Assembly: GCA_965369035.1 (NCBI GenBank)
Contig: CBDUPF010000005.1
Coordinates: 1-33,105, forward strand
Reading direction: 5' to 3'
Length of the DNA: 33,105 nt
DNA from: Aliishimia sp965369035
GTDB lineage: Bacteria > Pseudomonadota > Alphaproteobacteria > Rhodobacterales > Rhodobacteraceae
Made by a program: the position numbers and the translations under genes
The notes under the pieces: model-generated
Database searches by the model: none
What the model was told of the DNA's origin: nothing
Seen by the model: only the letters and a program-made list of their open reading frames with translations
Shown: positions 22,212 to 30,410 of the stretch, piece by piece
How positions within the stretch are numbered: the first letter of the stretch is position 1
Layout of the letters: each line of letters begins with the position of its first letter

Positions 22212-23012
22212 TCACAACGCGGCGAAGGTCAAGCACATCCCGTCGAAGGCAGGGGTGACGTGATCGGGAGTTTCGGCCTCGACCGTGGCGTAGTCGAGAT
22301 CGTTGTGCATGTTGGTCAGAATGGCGCGTTTCGGGCGGACCTGTTCGATCCAGCCGAGCGTCTGGGCGAGGTGCGAATGGGTCGGGTGCGGGTCGCGGCG
22401 CAACGCGTCCACGATCCAGATGTCGAGATCTTCCAGCAAGGGCCACACGTCATCCGGGATCGTGGCCACATCCGGAAGGTAGGCCAGCCCGCCGATGCGG
22501 AACCCCAGCGCGTCGATCGCACCATGTTCGACCTCGAACGGGTGAAACGGGATGGGGCCGCCGGGCCCATCGACCTCGAACGGGCCGTCGATGGATTTCA
22601 GGTTCAGGATCGGCGGGTAGGGCGAGCCTTCGGGCTGCACGAACACGTAGGAGAACCGGTCGAGCAGCGCGCTTTGCGTGGGTCCATCCGCCCAGACCGG
22701 AAGTCGCGCGCGCATGTTGATGACGATCATGCGCAGATCGTCGATCCCATGCATGTGATCGGCATGGGAATGCGTGTAGACCACCCCGTCGAGCCGCCCG
22801 GTCCCGGTGTCCAGAAGCTGGCTACGCAGGTCGGGGGAGGTGTCGATGAGGACCGAGGTCGTCCCATTCGGTCCGTCCCGTTCGACCAGCGCGGAGCAGC
22901 GGCGGCGCGTGTTGCGGGGATCGTCAGGATCGCACGCGCCCCAATGGCCGCCAAGCCGCGGCACACCGCCCGATGACCCGCATCCGAGGATCGTGAAGCG
23001 GAACTCGCTCAT
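22212..23012 (-). CDS. MBL-fold metallo-hydrolase, PhnP-like
   Basis: Encodes 266 residues. The N-terminus FTILGCGSSGGVPRLGGHWGACDP is that of PhnP-like phosphodiesterases. The metal-binding motif THSHADHMHGIDDLR (HxHxDH) is intact, and later ligands are likely H in EVEHGAIDA and in NMHNDLDY. Homologues cleave cyclic phosphate diesters; outside phn operons the physiological substrate is unknown. It should be cytoplasmic. Its ATG overlaps the tatD-type gene stop by 4 bases (ATGA). This holB, TatD, MBL order is a common arrangement in alphaproteobacteria. Confidence 0.9.
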   Translation of the reverse strand: MSEFRFTILGCGSSGGVPRLGGHWGACDPDDPRNTRRRCSALVERDGPNGTTSVLIDTSPDLRSQLLDTGTGRLDGVVYTHSHADHMHGIDDLRMIVINMRARLPVWADGPTQSALLDRFSYVFVQPEGSPYPPILNLKSIDGPFEVDGPGGPIPFHPFEVEHGAIDALGFRIGGLAYLPDVATIPDDVWPLLEDLDIWIVDALRRDPHPTHSHLAQTLGWIEQVRPKRAILTNMHNDLDYATVEAETPDHVTPAFDGMCLTFAAL

Positions 23013-23815
23013 GCAGCCGCCTCGTAACGCGCTGCCTTCCAGAACAGCCGTTCGAAATTCGCCTGTGTCGCCGCGGCGAACTCCGCGTAGTCGAGGCCGA
23101 AGACTTCCGCGCCGACCCGGGCCGTATGCGCGGTATAGGCCGGCTCGTTGCGCTTCCCGCGATGGGGCGGAGGCGCGAGATAGGGGCTGTCGGTTTCCAC
23201 GAGGATCCTGTCGAGCGGGGCGGCCGCGAAGATGTCGCGCAGATCCTTGCTCTTGGGAAAGGCCGCGATGCCGGACATCGAGAGGTAGAACCCCATGTCA
23301 AGCGCGGCCCGCGCCAGCCCCGCACCGGAGGAGAAGCAGTGCATCACGCAAGAATAGGGCTTGCGCGCGAACCCTTCACGCAGGATCTGCGCCATGTCGG
23401 CGTCCGCTGCGCGCGCATGGATGATGAGCGGCAGCCCGGTTTCCTGCGCCGCCTCGATGTGGATGCGCAGAGACTGCTGCTGCGCGCCCGCGCTGTCGGC
23501 GGTGTAGTGATAGTCCAGCCCGGTCTCCCCCAGCCCCACGAATTTGGGATGCTGCGAGAGCCGCACCAGTTCCTCGACGGATGTCATGGGCTCTTCGGCG
23601 GCGCTCATCGGGTGGGTGCCGGCAGCGTAGAAGACCGGTTCATGTGCCTCTGCCAGTGCGCGGACCTGCGGTTCGTTTCGCAGCCGGGTGCAGATCGTGA
23701 CCATCCGCGTCACCCCGGCCTCGGCGGCGCGGGCGATGATGGCGTCGTGTTCCCCCTCGAAATCGGGGAAGTCGAGGTGGCAATGGCTGTCCGTGATCTG
23801 TGGCGTGTCGGTCAT
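23009..23815 (-). CDS. TatD family metal-dependent hydrolase
   Basis: Encodes 268 residues, a full-length TatD/YcfH-type TIM-barrel nuclease or deacylase. The metal ligands can be followed: H11 and H13 in DSHCHLD, E in GLGETGLDYHY, H in LIIHARAA, H in VMHCFSS and D in VETDSPYLAPPPHRGKRNEP. TatD proteins have 3'-5' exonuclease activity and a role in DNA repair in several bacteria. The gene follows holB by 12 bases and overlaps the MBL-fold gene, so it is co-translated with both. Confidence 0.94.
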   Translation of the reverse strand: MTDTPQITDSHCHLDFPDFEGEHDAIIARAAEAGVTRMVTICTRLRNEPQVRALAEAHEPVFYAAGTHPMSAAEEPMTSVEELVRLSQHPKFVGLGETGLDYHYTADSAGAQQQSLRIHIEAAQETGLPLIIHARAADADMAQILREGFARKPYSCVMHCFSSGAGLARAALDMGFYLSMSGIAAFPKSKDLRDIFAAAPLDRILVETDSPYLAPPPHRGKRNEPAYTAHTARVGAEVFGLDYAEFAAATQANFERLFWKAARYEAAA

Positions 23816-23827
23816 GCGGTATCTCGT

Positions 23828-24961
23828 TCAGGCGTGAGCCCGGCTGGTTGTGTCGCGCGCCGCGTCGTTGAGCTTGATGAGCGTATCCAGCACTAGAGCG
23901 GCAGGGTCAAGGTTCACCGCCCGGCCGTGGTTCAGACGTGCCGTCAGCTCGGTGGCGCGGTCCGCCCAGAGCCTCGCGGCGTGCTGATCGGGTGCGAGCC
24001 GGCGGAAGGTCTGCGCCTCCCCCTTGGCGGCCTCGGCCGGGGGCAGGCCGGTCGCCCCGCTGCAGGCCAGCCGCGCCAGCGCCATGCCGATCAGGTCGAT
24101 CAGCAGGTCCAGCCGATCCTCAGCCCCGCGTTCGGCCACGGCATCCGCCATTGCGCGGGCTCGCGGGCGGTCCATGTTGGGCATGCTGCCCAGCAGCGCG
24201 ATCAGGTTGTTGTACGTCTCCAGCCCGCCCAGCCGGAGCAGGCGCAGCGCCGCACCGACCGACCCTCCGCAGAGTTCGGCCAGCGCCGCGCCGCTGTCCG
24301 AAGCGTCGGTGCCAGCCTGTACCAGCGCGGCCTGCATGTCGTCCGGTCCCAGTGGCGCGAAACGCAATGTACGGCAACGCGAACGGATCGTCGGCAGCAG
24401 CCGCGACGGCTGATGCGACACGAGCAGGATCGTCGTCGCGTCGGGCGGCTCCTCCAGCATCTTCAGCAATGCGTTGGACGCGGAGCGGTTCATCTCGTCG
24501 GCGGCGTCGACGATCACAACCCGGTGTCCTCCGTCGGGCGCTGACAGGTGGAAGAATTCGGCCAGGCGGCGGATGTCGTCGACGACGATTTCCCCGCGCA
24601 GCCGTCCCTTGTCGTTCTCGCTCCGCGTGATTGTGCGCAGCCCCGGTTCGGAGCCAGCGTGGACACGCGCGGCGACCGGGTGGTCCTCCGGAATGTCGAG
24701 CGTGTCGGGCGGTGGCGGTGCGTCGAACAGCCCGCTTTCCGATCGAGCCGGTGTCGCCAGCAGAAAGCGCGCGATCCGGTAGGCGCAGGTCGCCTTGCCG
24801 ACGCCCCGGGGGCCCTGCAGCAGCCAGGCGTGATGCATCCGGCCAGAGCGGAACGTGTCCAGGAACTCGGCCTCCGCGTCCCCATGCCCGTAGAGCCTCC
24901 TCGTGTCCCGCGGATGGGGAGTGCCGGGGATCTGGTCCGGTCGGATCGGTTCGTCGCTCAT
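23828..24961 (-). CDS. holB: DNA polymerase III subunit delta prime
   Basis: Encodes 377 residues. Delta prime is the stator of the clamp loader that puts the beta clamp on DNA. The AAA+ core carries a well-formed Walker A, GPRGVGKAT (about 50-58), then VIVDAADEMNRSASNALLKMLEEPP (Walker B region) and TIRSRCRTLRF, which contains the SRC arginine-finger motif. The zinc-finger cysteines of the E. coli protein are not present; between Walker A and the next strand there is a Pro/Asp-rich stretch instead. I use ATG 24961 (MSDEPIRPDQIPGTPHP), the usual N-terminus; the frame remains open further upstream but that stretch overlaps tmk. It lies 85 bases after tmk. Confidence 0.94.
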   Translation of the reverse strand: MSDEPIRPDQIPGTPHPRDTRRLYGHGDAEAEFLDTFRSGRMHHAWLLQGPRGVGKATCAYRIARFLLATPARSESGLFDAPPPPDTLDIPEDHPVAARVHAGSEPGLRTITRSENDKGRLRGEIVVDDIRRLAEFFHLSAPDGGHRVVIVDAADEMNRSASNALLKMLEEPPDATTILLVSHQPSRLLPTIRSRCRTLRFAPLGPDDMQAALVQAGTDASDSGAALAELCGGSVGAALRLLRLGGLETYNNLIALLGSMPNMDRPRARAMADAVAERGAEDRLDLLIDLIGMALARLACSGATGLPPAEAAKGEAQTFRRLAPDQHAARLWADRATELTARLNHGRAVNLDPAALVLDTLIKLNDAARDTTSRAHA

Positions 24962-25046
24962 GTGGAGCGGTTTATCCGGGAACGCCGGCGGGGGCCAGCG
25001 CCGGTGGCCTCTGGTGCCGGGGTGGCATGGCGGCGGAGTGGCTGCG

Positions 25047-25697
25047 TCAATTGCCTGCCAGAAAGGCGTCGGCGATTCGCGCGATGTCGGCCGCGACCGC
25101 ATCCATCTCGCGGTTGCCATCGATGATGCGGAACCGTTCGGGAAACTGCCGGGCGAGATTCAGGAACCCGTCGCGCATCCGCACCTGCAGGCTTTCCCCG
25201 AATTCCTCGAACCGATCCTCGCCGGTCCCCCGCGCCAGCGCACGGTCGAGCCCCGCACCGGGGTCCATGTCGATGAGCATGGTCAGGTCCGGCTCCCGCC
25301 CGATCATCAGCGCGTGCAGGGTGTCGACGATTTCGCGAAGATCGCCTCGCGACAGGCCCTGATACATGCGGGTGCTGTCGGCGAACCGGTCGCAGATCAC
25401 CACTTTTCCGGCCTCGAGCGCAGGCAGGATCGTGCGTTCCAAATGGTCGCGGCGCGCGGCGGTAAAGAGCAGGATTTCCGTTTCCGCCGACCAGCGCGCC
25501 GGATCGCCGCGCAGGACAAGCGCGCGTATCTCCTCCGCCCCCGGACTGCCACCGGGTTCCCGGGTAAGAACCACGTCGAGCCCGCGGGTGCGCAGATGCT
25601 CGGCCAGCCGCCCGGCCTGGGTCGACTTGCCCGATCCGTCGATGCCTTCGAAACTGATGAACGTGCCGGGCAGGCGGTCCGGTCCGGTGACGCTCAA
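25047..25697 (-). CDS. tmk: Thymidylate kinase
   Basis: Encodes 216 residues. The enzyme phosphorylates dTMP to dTDP. Signatures are the P-loop FEGIDGSGKST (16-26), TREPGG, VICDRFADST (the DRF/Y motif) and the lid region RGTGEDRFEEFGESLQ. The start is probably TTG 25697, which overlaps the stop of the carboxypeptidase gene (TTGA); a GGAGG lies only 4 bases upstream of it. No ATG or GTG occurs before the P-loop, so a TTG start is the only ordinary choice. Coupling to the carboxypeptidase upstream and position before holB match the usual alphaproteobacterial tmk-holB order. Confidence 0.94.
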   Translation of the reverse strand: MSVTGPDRLPGTFISFEGIDGSGKSTQAGRLAEHLRTRGLDVVLTREPGGSPGAEEIRALVLRGDPARWSAETEILLFTAARRDHLERTILPALEAGKVVICDRFADSTRMYQGLSRGDLREIVDTLHALMIGREPDLTMLIDMDPGAGLDRALARGTGEDRFEEFGESLQVRMRDGFLNLARQFPERFRIIDGNREMDAVAADIARIADAFLAGN

Positions 25698-26860
25698 GAG
25701 GCCTCCGGCGCCGGCGTGCTCAGGTCATCCAGCAGAATGCGAACCGCAGTTGTCACACGGGTCATGAACCCGCCCGAGGGGACTGCCTCCTCGGCCACCA
25801 GCGGGATGCGGACCTCCTCCAGCCCCTCTGGCGTGAAGACGAGTTCGCCCAGTTGATCGCCCTTTGCGATGGGCGCCTGTACCGGGCTCTGGAACACGAC
25901 TTCCGCGTTCAGGCTGTTGCCCCCGCGTACCGGCATCAGCACGGACCGGTCTTCCGCCGGAACCAGCCCCACACGCTGGCTCTGGCCCATCCAGACCGGT
26001 GCTTCGGCCAGCCGCTCCCCTGCGCGGATCATCGGGCGCTCGGCAAACTGGCGAAAGGCCCAGTTCACGATCGCCTCGGACTCTTCGGCGCGCGCGGCGG
26101 TGCTGTCGAGCCCGGTGATCACAAAGATCACCCGCCGCGTTCCCTGCTTGGCCGATCCCACGAGCCCGTAGCCGGCCTCCTGTGTATGACCGGTCTTGAG
26201 CCCGTCCGCCCCGATCTCCATGGTCAGAAGCGGGTTCCGGTTGTACCGATTCTGGCTTTCCTTGGGATCGAACAGGAATTCGCGCTCCGAAAACATCGGG
26301 TAGAACTCCGGGAAATCCGCGATCAGACGGTGCGCCAGCAGCGCAAGATCGCGCGCCGACATCATGTGGCCGGCTTGCGGCCATCCGTTCGAGTTCATGA
26401 ACGTGGAGTTGGTCAGCCCCATCTCGATCCCGCGCCGCGTCATCATGCGGGCGAACCCGGCCTCCGTTCCGTCCGGGCTCAGCGCCTCGGCGATCACGGC
26501 ACAGGCGTCGTTGCCCGACAGCACGATGATGCCACGGATCAGGTCCTCGACCGTCACCCGCTCGCCCGTGCGCAGAAACATGGTCGACCCGCCGTAATCC
26601 ATCGCGTGCTGCGAGACGGGCAATTCCTCGGTCATCGACAGCTGGCCCGCCCGGATCGCCTCGAACGCCACATAAAGCGTCATGAGCTTCGACATCGACG
26701 CCGGGGGTAGGGGCGTGTCGGCATTCTTGCTCAGCAGCACGGTTCCGGTGTTCTGGTCAATGACGAACGCGGACGTGGCACGTGTTTCGAAGGCCAGCGC
26801 CGGCAGCGCCAGGACGGCGGCCAGGATCATCGCGATGGCGGATTTCAGTATGCGCGTCAC
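25694..26860 (-). CDS. D-alanyl-D-alanine carboxypeptidase (PBP5/6 type)
   Basis: Encodes 388 residues. It trims the terminal D-Ala of peptidoglycan pentapeptides in the periplasm. A signal peptide ends near ALA-FETRATS (about residue 23). The three active-site motifs are present: S55-M-S-K58, S115-G-N117 and K222-T-G. The C-terminal beta-rich domain (about 265-355) and a last amphipathic segment (GGFMTRVTTAVRILLDDL) fit PBP5-like proteins, in which the tail anchors to the membrane. It lies 31 bases after the lipoprotein gene and overlaps tmk, so this envelope enzyme shares a transcript with tmk and holB. Confidence 0.94.
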   Translation of the reverse strand: MTRILKSAIAMILAAVLALPALAFETRATSAFVIDQNTGTVLLSKNADTPLPPASMSKLMTLYVAFEAIRAGQLSMTEELPVSQHAMDYGGSTMFLRTGERVTVEDLIRGIIVLSGNDACAVIAEALSPDGTEAGFARMMTRRGIEMGLTNSTFMNSNGWPQAGHMMSARDLALLAHRLIADFPEFYPMFSEREFLFDPKESQNRYNRNPLLTMEIGADGLKTGHTQEAGYGLVGSAKQGTRRVIFVITGLDSTAARAEESEAIVNWAFRQFAERPMIRAGERLAEAPVWMGQSQRVGLVPAEDRSVLMPVRGGNSLNAEVVFQSPVQAPIAKGDQLGELVFTPEGLEEVRIPLVAEEAVPSGGFMTRVTTAVRILLDDLSTPAPEAS

Positions 26861-26891
26861 GGGGGCTCTCCTTGCTCTGATCGCCAGTGTG

Positions 26892-27467
26892 TCAGCCGGC
26901 GGCGGGGTTTCTGGCGGCTGTAACCGATACGGGGTTCGACGTCGACCGGGTCACGTCTTCCGACGCCGCGGCTGCACCGCTGTCCTCCGGTTCGCTGGTC
27001 TCGCCCGAAACGTCCCCGCGACGCAGGGCGGTGACGCTCAGTTCCTGCGGTTTGCCGGCCACGATTCCAAGCGCAGCGGCCGCGTCCGAGGAGATCTGGA
27101 GCGTGGGTCCGGGCAGGTCGCGTTCGCGGCGGAACAACGCGCCAGTCACGGATTTTCCATTCGAGGTATTGCGGATGACGACGCGTTCCGGTGCGGTCAC
27201 ATCCGGATGCGCAACCCAGATGCCGCCAAGCGAGGGTCGACCGTCCCAGAGACCTTCCTCGGTCGCCGAGAATACGTCGGGTGCTTCGACGTCTTTTCCG
27301 ACCATTCTGCGCGGCGCGGCTTTCGCCGCCGGCGCGGTGTCTTCCTGAGCCTGCACGTCCTGCTTGCCCGCGAGGTTGAAGGCACTGTTCTCGTCGCATG
27401 CCGCGAGCGCCGACAACGTCAACGCCCCCGCGGCCAAGCCAATGACCTTCCTGCATGTGATGCTCAT
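26892..27467 (-). CDS. Lipoprotein of unknown function upstream of the carboxypeptidase
   Basis: Encodes 191 residues. The start at ATG 27467 gives MSITCRKVIGLAAGALTLSA, leading to the lipobox LAAC, so the mature protein should be lipid-anchored at residue about 24. A low-complexity Ala/Pro linker follows, then a compact domain at about 73-150 (GRPSLGGIWVAHPDVTAPER, VVIRNTSNGKSVTGALFRRE, LQISSDAAAALGI), which resembles the double-psi beta-barrel found in RlpA-type proteins. This assignment is tentative. The tail is Ser/Ala-rich. It heads the leftward operon with the D-Ala-D-Ala carboxypeptidase, which suggests a cell-wall role. The longer open frame upstream crosses a tRNA gene and is not coding. 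Confidence 0.75.
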   Translation of the reverse strand: MSITCRKVIGLAAGALTLSALAACDENSAFNLAGKQDVQAQEDTAPAAKAAPRRMVGKDVEAPDVFSATEEGLWDGRPSLGGIWVAHPDVTAPERVVIRNTSNGKSVTGALFRRERDLPGPTLQISSDAAAALGIVAGKPQELSVTALRRGDVSGETSEPEDSGAAAASEDVTRSTSNPVSVTAARNPAAG

Positions 27468-27729
27468 GATCCTCAGCCCCGATCGCGGCGTTTTCTCGCC
27501 TGTTTGACTGCTCCACTGCCCGTACGTGCCGCGCCAGCGTTCGCCGTGCAGTTGAGCCGCCTTGTATCGCGCCAGCTTGCGGCTGAAAAGGTCGCGCGTG
27601 GCCGCTCGGCGAGATTCTTCGCGCCCCGAGCGGGATTTCCGCGTGGCAGCCCGCACCTGCCTAGCCCGAGCTTTTGCCGGTTTCAGAATCGCGACCAAGG
27701 CGTTAGACGATCTCACCTGAGACCCGGCC

Positions 27730-27819
<90 letters not shown>

Positions 27820-27844
27820 CGTGCCCGAGCGAAAGCGTTCTCCC

Positions 27845-27868
27845 GATCCGGTTGCGGTCGGATTTTTT
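27845..27868 (+). terminator. Terminator after tRNA-Ser(TGA)
   Basis: ATCCG (27846-27850) pairs with CGGAT (27859-27863) around an 8-base loop, with a possible G-T closing pair, and runs straight into six T. It lies 26 bases after the tRNA and fits a rho-independent terminator for it. Confidence 0.7.
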
Positions 27869-28237
27869 CGTTGTTTTCGTGGGTTATGGGGGGCTTTTGA
27901 TCGACCCCCGGTTCGGGAGGGATGAAAGCGATCTCTGCGAGCCGATATTCTCCGCACCTCATGACTGCCCGGATTTGATGACTGGCTTGCAAGCAACTGG
28001 AAAAATGGCTTTGTGGAGGCGTCAGATGACCACGTCGACGCCAGCGGCGTTTGTGAGAAGGAACTCGCACCGAAATCAATCGGAATGCGCGTCTAGGTTT
28101 TAGCGGGGCCCGGAAACAGCTCGTTGAAATATCATGGAAAACGGGGCAGAACCGAAGCGGGCCAGATTTGACCAAGAATGAGACTGAAGGCCGTCCCGTG
28201 CCCGCAAGGGCGGTGTCACTGGCTCGCAATGGGAAAA
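27869..28237. other. Gene-free stretch between two tRNA-Ser genes
   Basis: About 370 bases with lower G+C than the neighbours in places. Open frames are short and show no family signature or ribosome-binding site. Near 28200 the sequence GCCC-GCAA-GGGC forms a small hairpin that would lie downstream of the minus-strand tRNA-Ser, but no T-run follows on that strand. I see no tRNA fragment, integrase or repeat that would mark an integration site. Confidence 0.5.
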
Positions 28238-28327
28238 TGGCGGAGACGAAGGGATTCGAACCCTCGAGACGGTTTCCCGCCTACTCCCTTAGCAGGGGAG
28301 CGCCTTCGACCACTCGGCCACGTCTCC
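28238..28327 (-). tRNA. tRNA-Ser (anticodon GCT)
   Basis: A 90-base class II tRNA on the minus strand with encoded CCA. The acceptor GGAGACG pairs with CGTCTCC, with discriminator G. The anticodon stem CTCCC/GGGAG holds the loop with GCT, reading AGC and AGU. The variable arm is long, and the T arm carries GGGTTCGAATCCC. It faces the tRNA-Ser(TGA) gene across a 418-base gap. Confidence 0.97.
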
Positions 28328-28672
28328 GCCGACCCGTTTAGAGTGGCGGAGCGCGAGAAACAAGGCAAAAAGGACCCAGAATTCTCGGGCGACTAGTCAT
28401 TAATATGGAACTGTCGGTACGGTTCGGGATGACGTTCGACGCCTGTTGTCCGGATGGGATTTGATGACGTCGACAATGGATCCCGCGGAGACATTGGTGA
28501 CGAACTACGCACCAGCCTTTCCGACCTGCAGGAGCCAGTATCGGGAGCGTGCACTTGACATCTTCCAGACCTGTTCAGGCTTTGGAACCGTGATCCGGAA
28601 AGAGTGGACCGGTGGCGTCAAAAGTGCTGATCCTCGGTTTCGCGGCCCCGCCGGGTCTGACGGAGTAGCGGA
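28328..28672. other. Gene-poor stretch before mntR
   Basis: About 345 bases without a recognised gene. A 76-codon open frame at 28446-28676 (+) has no family resemblance, no ribosome-binding site and unremarkable composition, so I do not call it. The minus-strand tRNA-Ser(GCT) promoter must lie in the left part, but I cannot pick its hexamers with confidence. The right end runs into the mntR regulatory region. Confidence 0.45.
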
Positions 28673-28686
28673 TTAGCTGGAACTAA
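28673..28686. promoter_or_regulatory. Probable MntR operator before mntR
   Basis: TTAGCTGGAACTAA has the dyad TTAG-N6-CTAA, the same pattern and spacing as the element before sitA at 29360. It lies 63 bases before the chosen mntR start and just upstream of a possible -35 box TTGTTG (28688-28693). Sharing between the regulator gene and the transporter operon is the evidence; the identification with MntR is inference. Confidence 0.55.
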
Positions 28687-28748
28687 CTTGTTGCGCTTCC
28701 TCTTTCGATCTGTAGGTTGGGTTGGACTTTTCATTCACGGAGCCCCAG

Positions 28749-29183
28749 TTGACCGATCGCGCGCGCCTCAATGATCCGGAACGCCAGGCGAGCTACTTCA
28801 GTCGCGTGCGCGAGGCGCATCAGACGGAGGTGGCGGAGGACTACGTCGAACTGATCGCGGACCTGATCGAGGTAAACGGAGAGGCGCGCGCGGCGGATCT
28901 TGCCAGCCGGCTGGGCGTGGCGCCCTCGACGGTGAACAACACGATCCAGAGGCTGAGCCAGCAGGGCCTGGTGGAGAGCCAGCCCTACAGGTCGATCTTC
29001 CTGACGGAGGACGGGCGCGCCCTGGCAGAGGCCGCAAGGCAACGTCATGTTCTTGTTCGGGATTTCCTCCTCTGGATCGGTGTCGACCGCGATACCGCCG
29101 AGGGTGATGCGGAAGGTATCGAACACCATGTCAGCGAGACGACCTTGAAAGCCTTCGCGCGGATGCTGGGGCGCACGGTCTAG
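28749..29183 (+). CDS. mntR: Manganese-responsive transcriptional regulator MntR
   Basis: Encodes about 144 residues, DtxR/MntR family, close to the E. coli MntR type. The N-terminal winged helix-turn-helix is clear: EVAEDYVELIADLIEVNGEARAADLASRLGVAPSTVNNTIQRLSQQGLVE. The C-terminal dimerisation part contains RHVLVRDFLLWIGVDRDTAEGDAEGIEHHVS, with the Glu/His residues that form the metal site in this family. I chose TTG 28749 (MTDRARLNDPE) because GGAG lies 6 bases upstream; an in-frame TTG at 28722 lacks a ribosome-binding site. With Mn bound it should repress uptake genes, here sitABCD downstream, and probably itself. Confidence 0.9.
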   Translation: MTDRARLNDPERQASYFSRVREAHQTEVAEDYVELIADLIEVNGEARAADLASRLGVAPSTVNNTIQRLSQQGLVESQPYRSIFLTEDGRALAEAARQRHVLVRDFLLWIGVDRDTAEGDAEGIEHHVSETTLKAFARMLGRTV

Positions 29184-29326
29184 GCCGGGCCGGTTCGGAA
29201 GTTCGCATCGTCAAGCAGCCAGCCGTGTTGGGCCGACAAGCGTAGGGTCTGTGCTGCATGCATGAGGCAAAAGTCGACGCGGGATCGGGATTCCGGCCGG
29301 GCGTCCGCGGCGTCACGAAGCATCCC

Positions 29327-29358
29327 TTGACTTTCACGCGACTTGTCCGACATAGAAT
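29327..29358 (+). promoter_or_regulatory. Probable promoter of sitABCD
   Basis: TTGACT (29327-29332) is followed after 18 bases by CATAGA (29351-29356), which runs into TAGAAT (29353-29358). The first reading has normal spacing with a modest -10 box; the second has a better -10 box but a 20-base spacer. Either places the transcription start within or next to the dyad at 29360-29373, suiting repression by a bound regulator. Confidence 0.5.
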
Positions 29359-29359
29359 G

Positions 29360-29373
29360 TTAGTCGATGCTAA
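29360..29373. promoter_or_regulatory. Probable MntR operator before sitA
   Basis: TTAGTCGATGCTAA is a TTAG-N6-CTAA dyad immediately downstream of the -10 region and 17 bases before the sitA start. The same dyad occurs before mntR. A repressor bound here would block transcription initiation. The regulator identity is inferred from the linked mntR gene. Confidence 0.6.
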
Positions 29374-29390
29374 AACTATTAGGAGAGGCC

Positions 29391-30299
29391 ATGATCCGTC
29401 CGATACGCCCGCTGGCCGTTGCGGCGCTGATTGCGCTTTTTGCGCAGGGTGCGGCCGCGCAGCAGAACGACGGGCCGATGAAAGTTGTCACCACCTTCAC
29501 CGTCCTCGCCGACATGGCGCAGAACGTGGCCGGCGATGCGGCAGAGGTCGTCTCCGTTACCAAGCCGGGGGCGGAGATCCATGGCTATGAACCCACGCCG
29601 CAGGACATCGTGCGCGCTCTGGATGCCGATCTGATTCTCTGGAACGGATTGAACCTGGAACTCTGGTTCGAGCAGTTCCTGTCGAATCTCGGCGACGTGC
29701 CGTCAGTGACCCTGACCGAGGGGATCGACCCGATCCCGATCGAGGAGGGCGCCTACGAAGGGCAGTCGAACCCGCACGCCTGGATGGGCCTCGACAATGC
29801 CATGATCTATGTCGACAACATCGCCGCGGCCTTCGCTGCGCAGGATCCCGAAAACGCGGAGGTCTATCGCGCGAATGCCGATACCTACAAGCAGCAGATC
29901 CGTGCCACGATCGAACCGCTGCGCAACGCGATCGCCGAAATTCCCGAAGCGCGGCGCTGGCTCGTTACCTGCGAGGGCGCGTTTTCCTACCTGGCCCGCG
30001 ACTTCGGGATGAAGGAACTCTACCTCTGGCCGATGAATGCCGACCAGGTGGGCACGCCCCAGCAAGTGCGCAGCGTGATCGACGGCGTCCGCGAGCACGA
30101 GATTCCGGTCGTTTTCTGCGAGAGCACCGTGAATACCTCGCCGGCCCAGCAGGTGGCGCGCGAGACCGGTGTCGCCTATGGCGGCGAACTCTATGTCGAC
30201 AGCCTGTCCGAAGCCGGAGGGCTCGTGCCGACCTACCTCGACCTGCTGCGCGTTACGTCCGAAACCATTGCCAAGGGCCTGAGCCGCAACATGAACTGA
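29391..30299 (+). CDS. sitA: Manganese/iron ABC transporter, substrate-binding protein
   Basis: Encodes 302 residues, cluster A-I metal-binding protein. A signal peptide (MIRPIRPLAVAALIALFAQG, cleavage near AAA-QQND) sends it to the periplasm; there is no lipobox. The four metal ligands can be placed: H64 in GAEIHGYEP, H129 in SNPHAWM, E195 in TCEGAFSYLA and D270 in LYVDSLS. The third ligand is Glu, as in Mn/Fe-type proteins, where Zn-type (ZnuA) proteins have His, and there is no His-rich loop. ATG 29391 has AGGAGAGG upstream. First gene of sitABCD and next to mntR, so manganese is the likely substrate. Confidence 0.93.
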   Translation: MIRPIRPLAVAALIALFAQGAAAQQNDGPMKVVTTFTVLADMAQNVAGDAAEVVSVTKPGAEIHGYEPTPQDIVRALDADLILWNGLNLELWFEQFLSNLGDVPSVTLTEGIDPIPIEEGAYEGQSNPHAWMGLDNAMIYVDNIAAAFAAQDPENAEVYRANADTYKQQIRATIEPLRNAIAEIPEARRWLVTCEGAFSYLARDFGMKELYLWPMNADQVGTPQQVRSVIDGVREHEIPVVFCESTVNTSPAQQVARETGVAYGGELYVDSLSEAGGLVPTYLDLLRVTSETIAKGLSRNMN

Positions 30300-30319
30300 A
30301 CCGGGCCTGCCGCCGTTTC

Positions 30320-30346
30320 GCCCCTGCTTCGCTTTCGGTGCGGGGC
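30320..30346 (+). other. Intercistronic hairpin between sitA and sitB
   Basis: GCCCC (30320-30324) pairs with GGGGC (30342-30346), extended by two pairs across one bulged base. No T-run follows, so it is not a classical terminator. Such stems after binding-protein genes often protect the upstream mRNA and raise the binding-protein to transporter ratio; that role is inferred from position in the 111-base gap. Confidence 0.4.
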
Positions 30347-30410
30347 AAGGAACCGTTCCGGATGAAAGCACCGGCGCCACCCGGGGCACCGACACAAGGA
30401 GATCCGCACG

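Noticed and set aside
20798..22258. 486-codon + strand frame over the end of the SLC13 gene and the AEC gene
   Set aside because: It crosses the convergent boundary of two real transporters and has no hydrophobic or catalytic pattern of its own.
28446..28676. 76-codon open frame before mntR
   Set aside because: No ribosome-binding site, no family resemblance, and it runs over the likely mntR operator.
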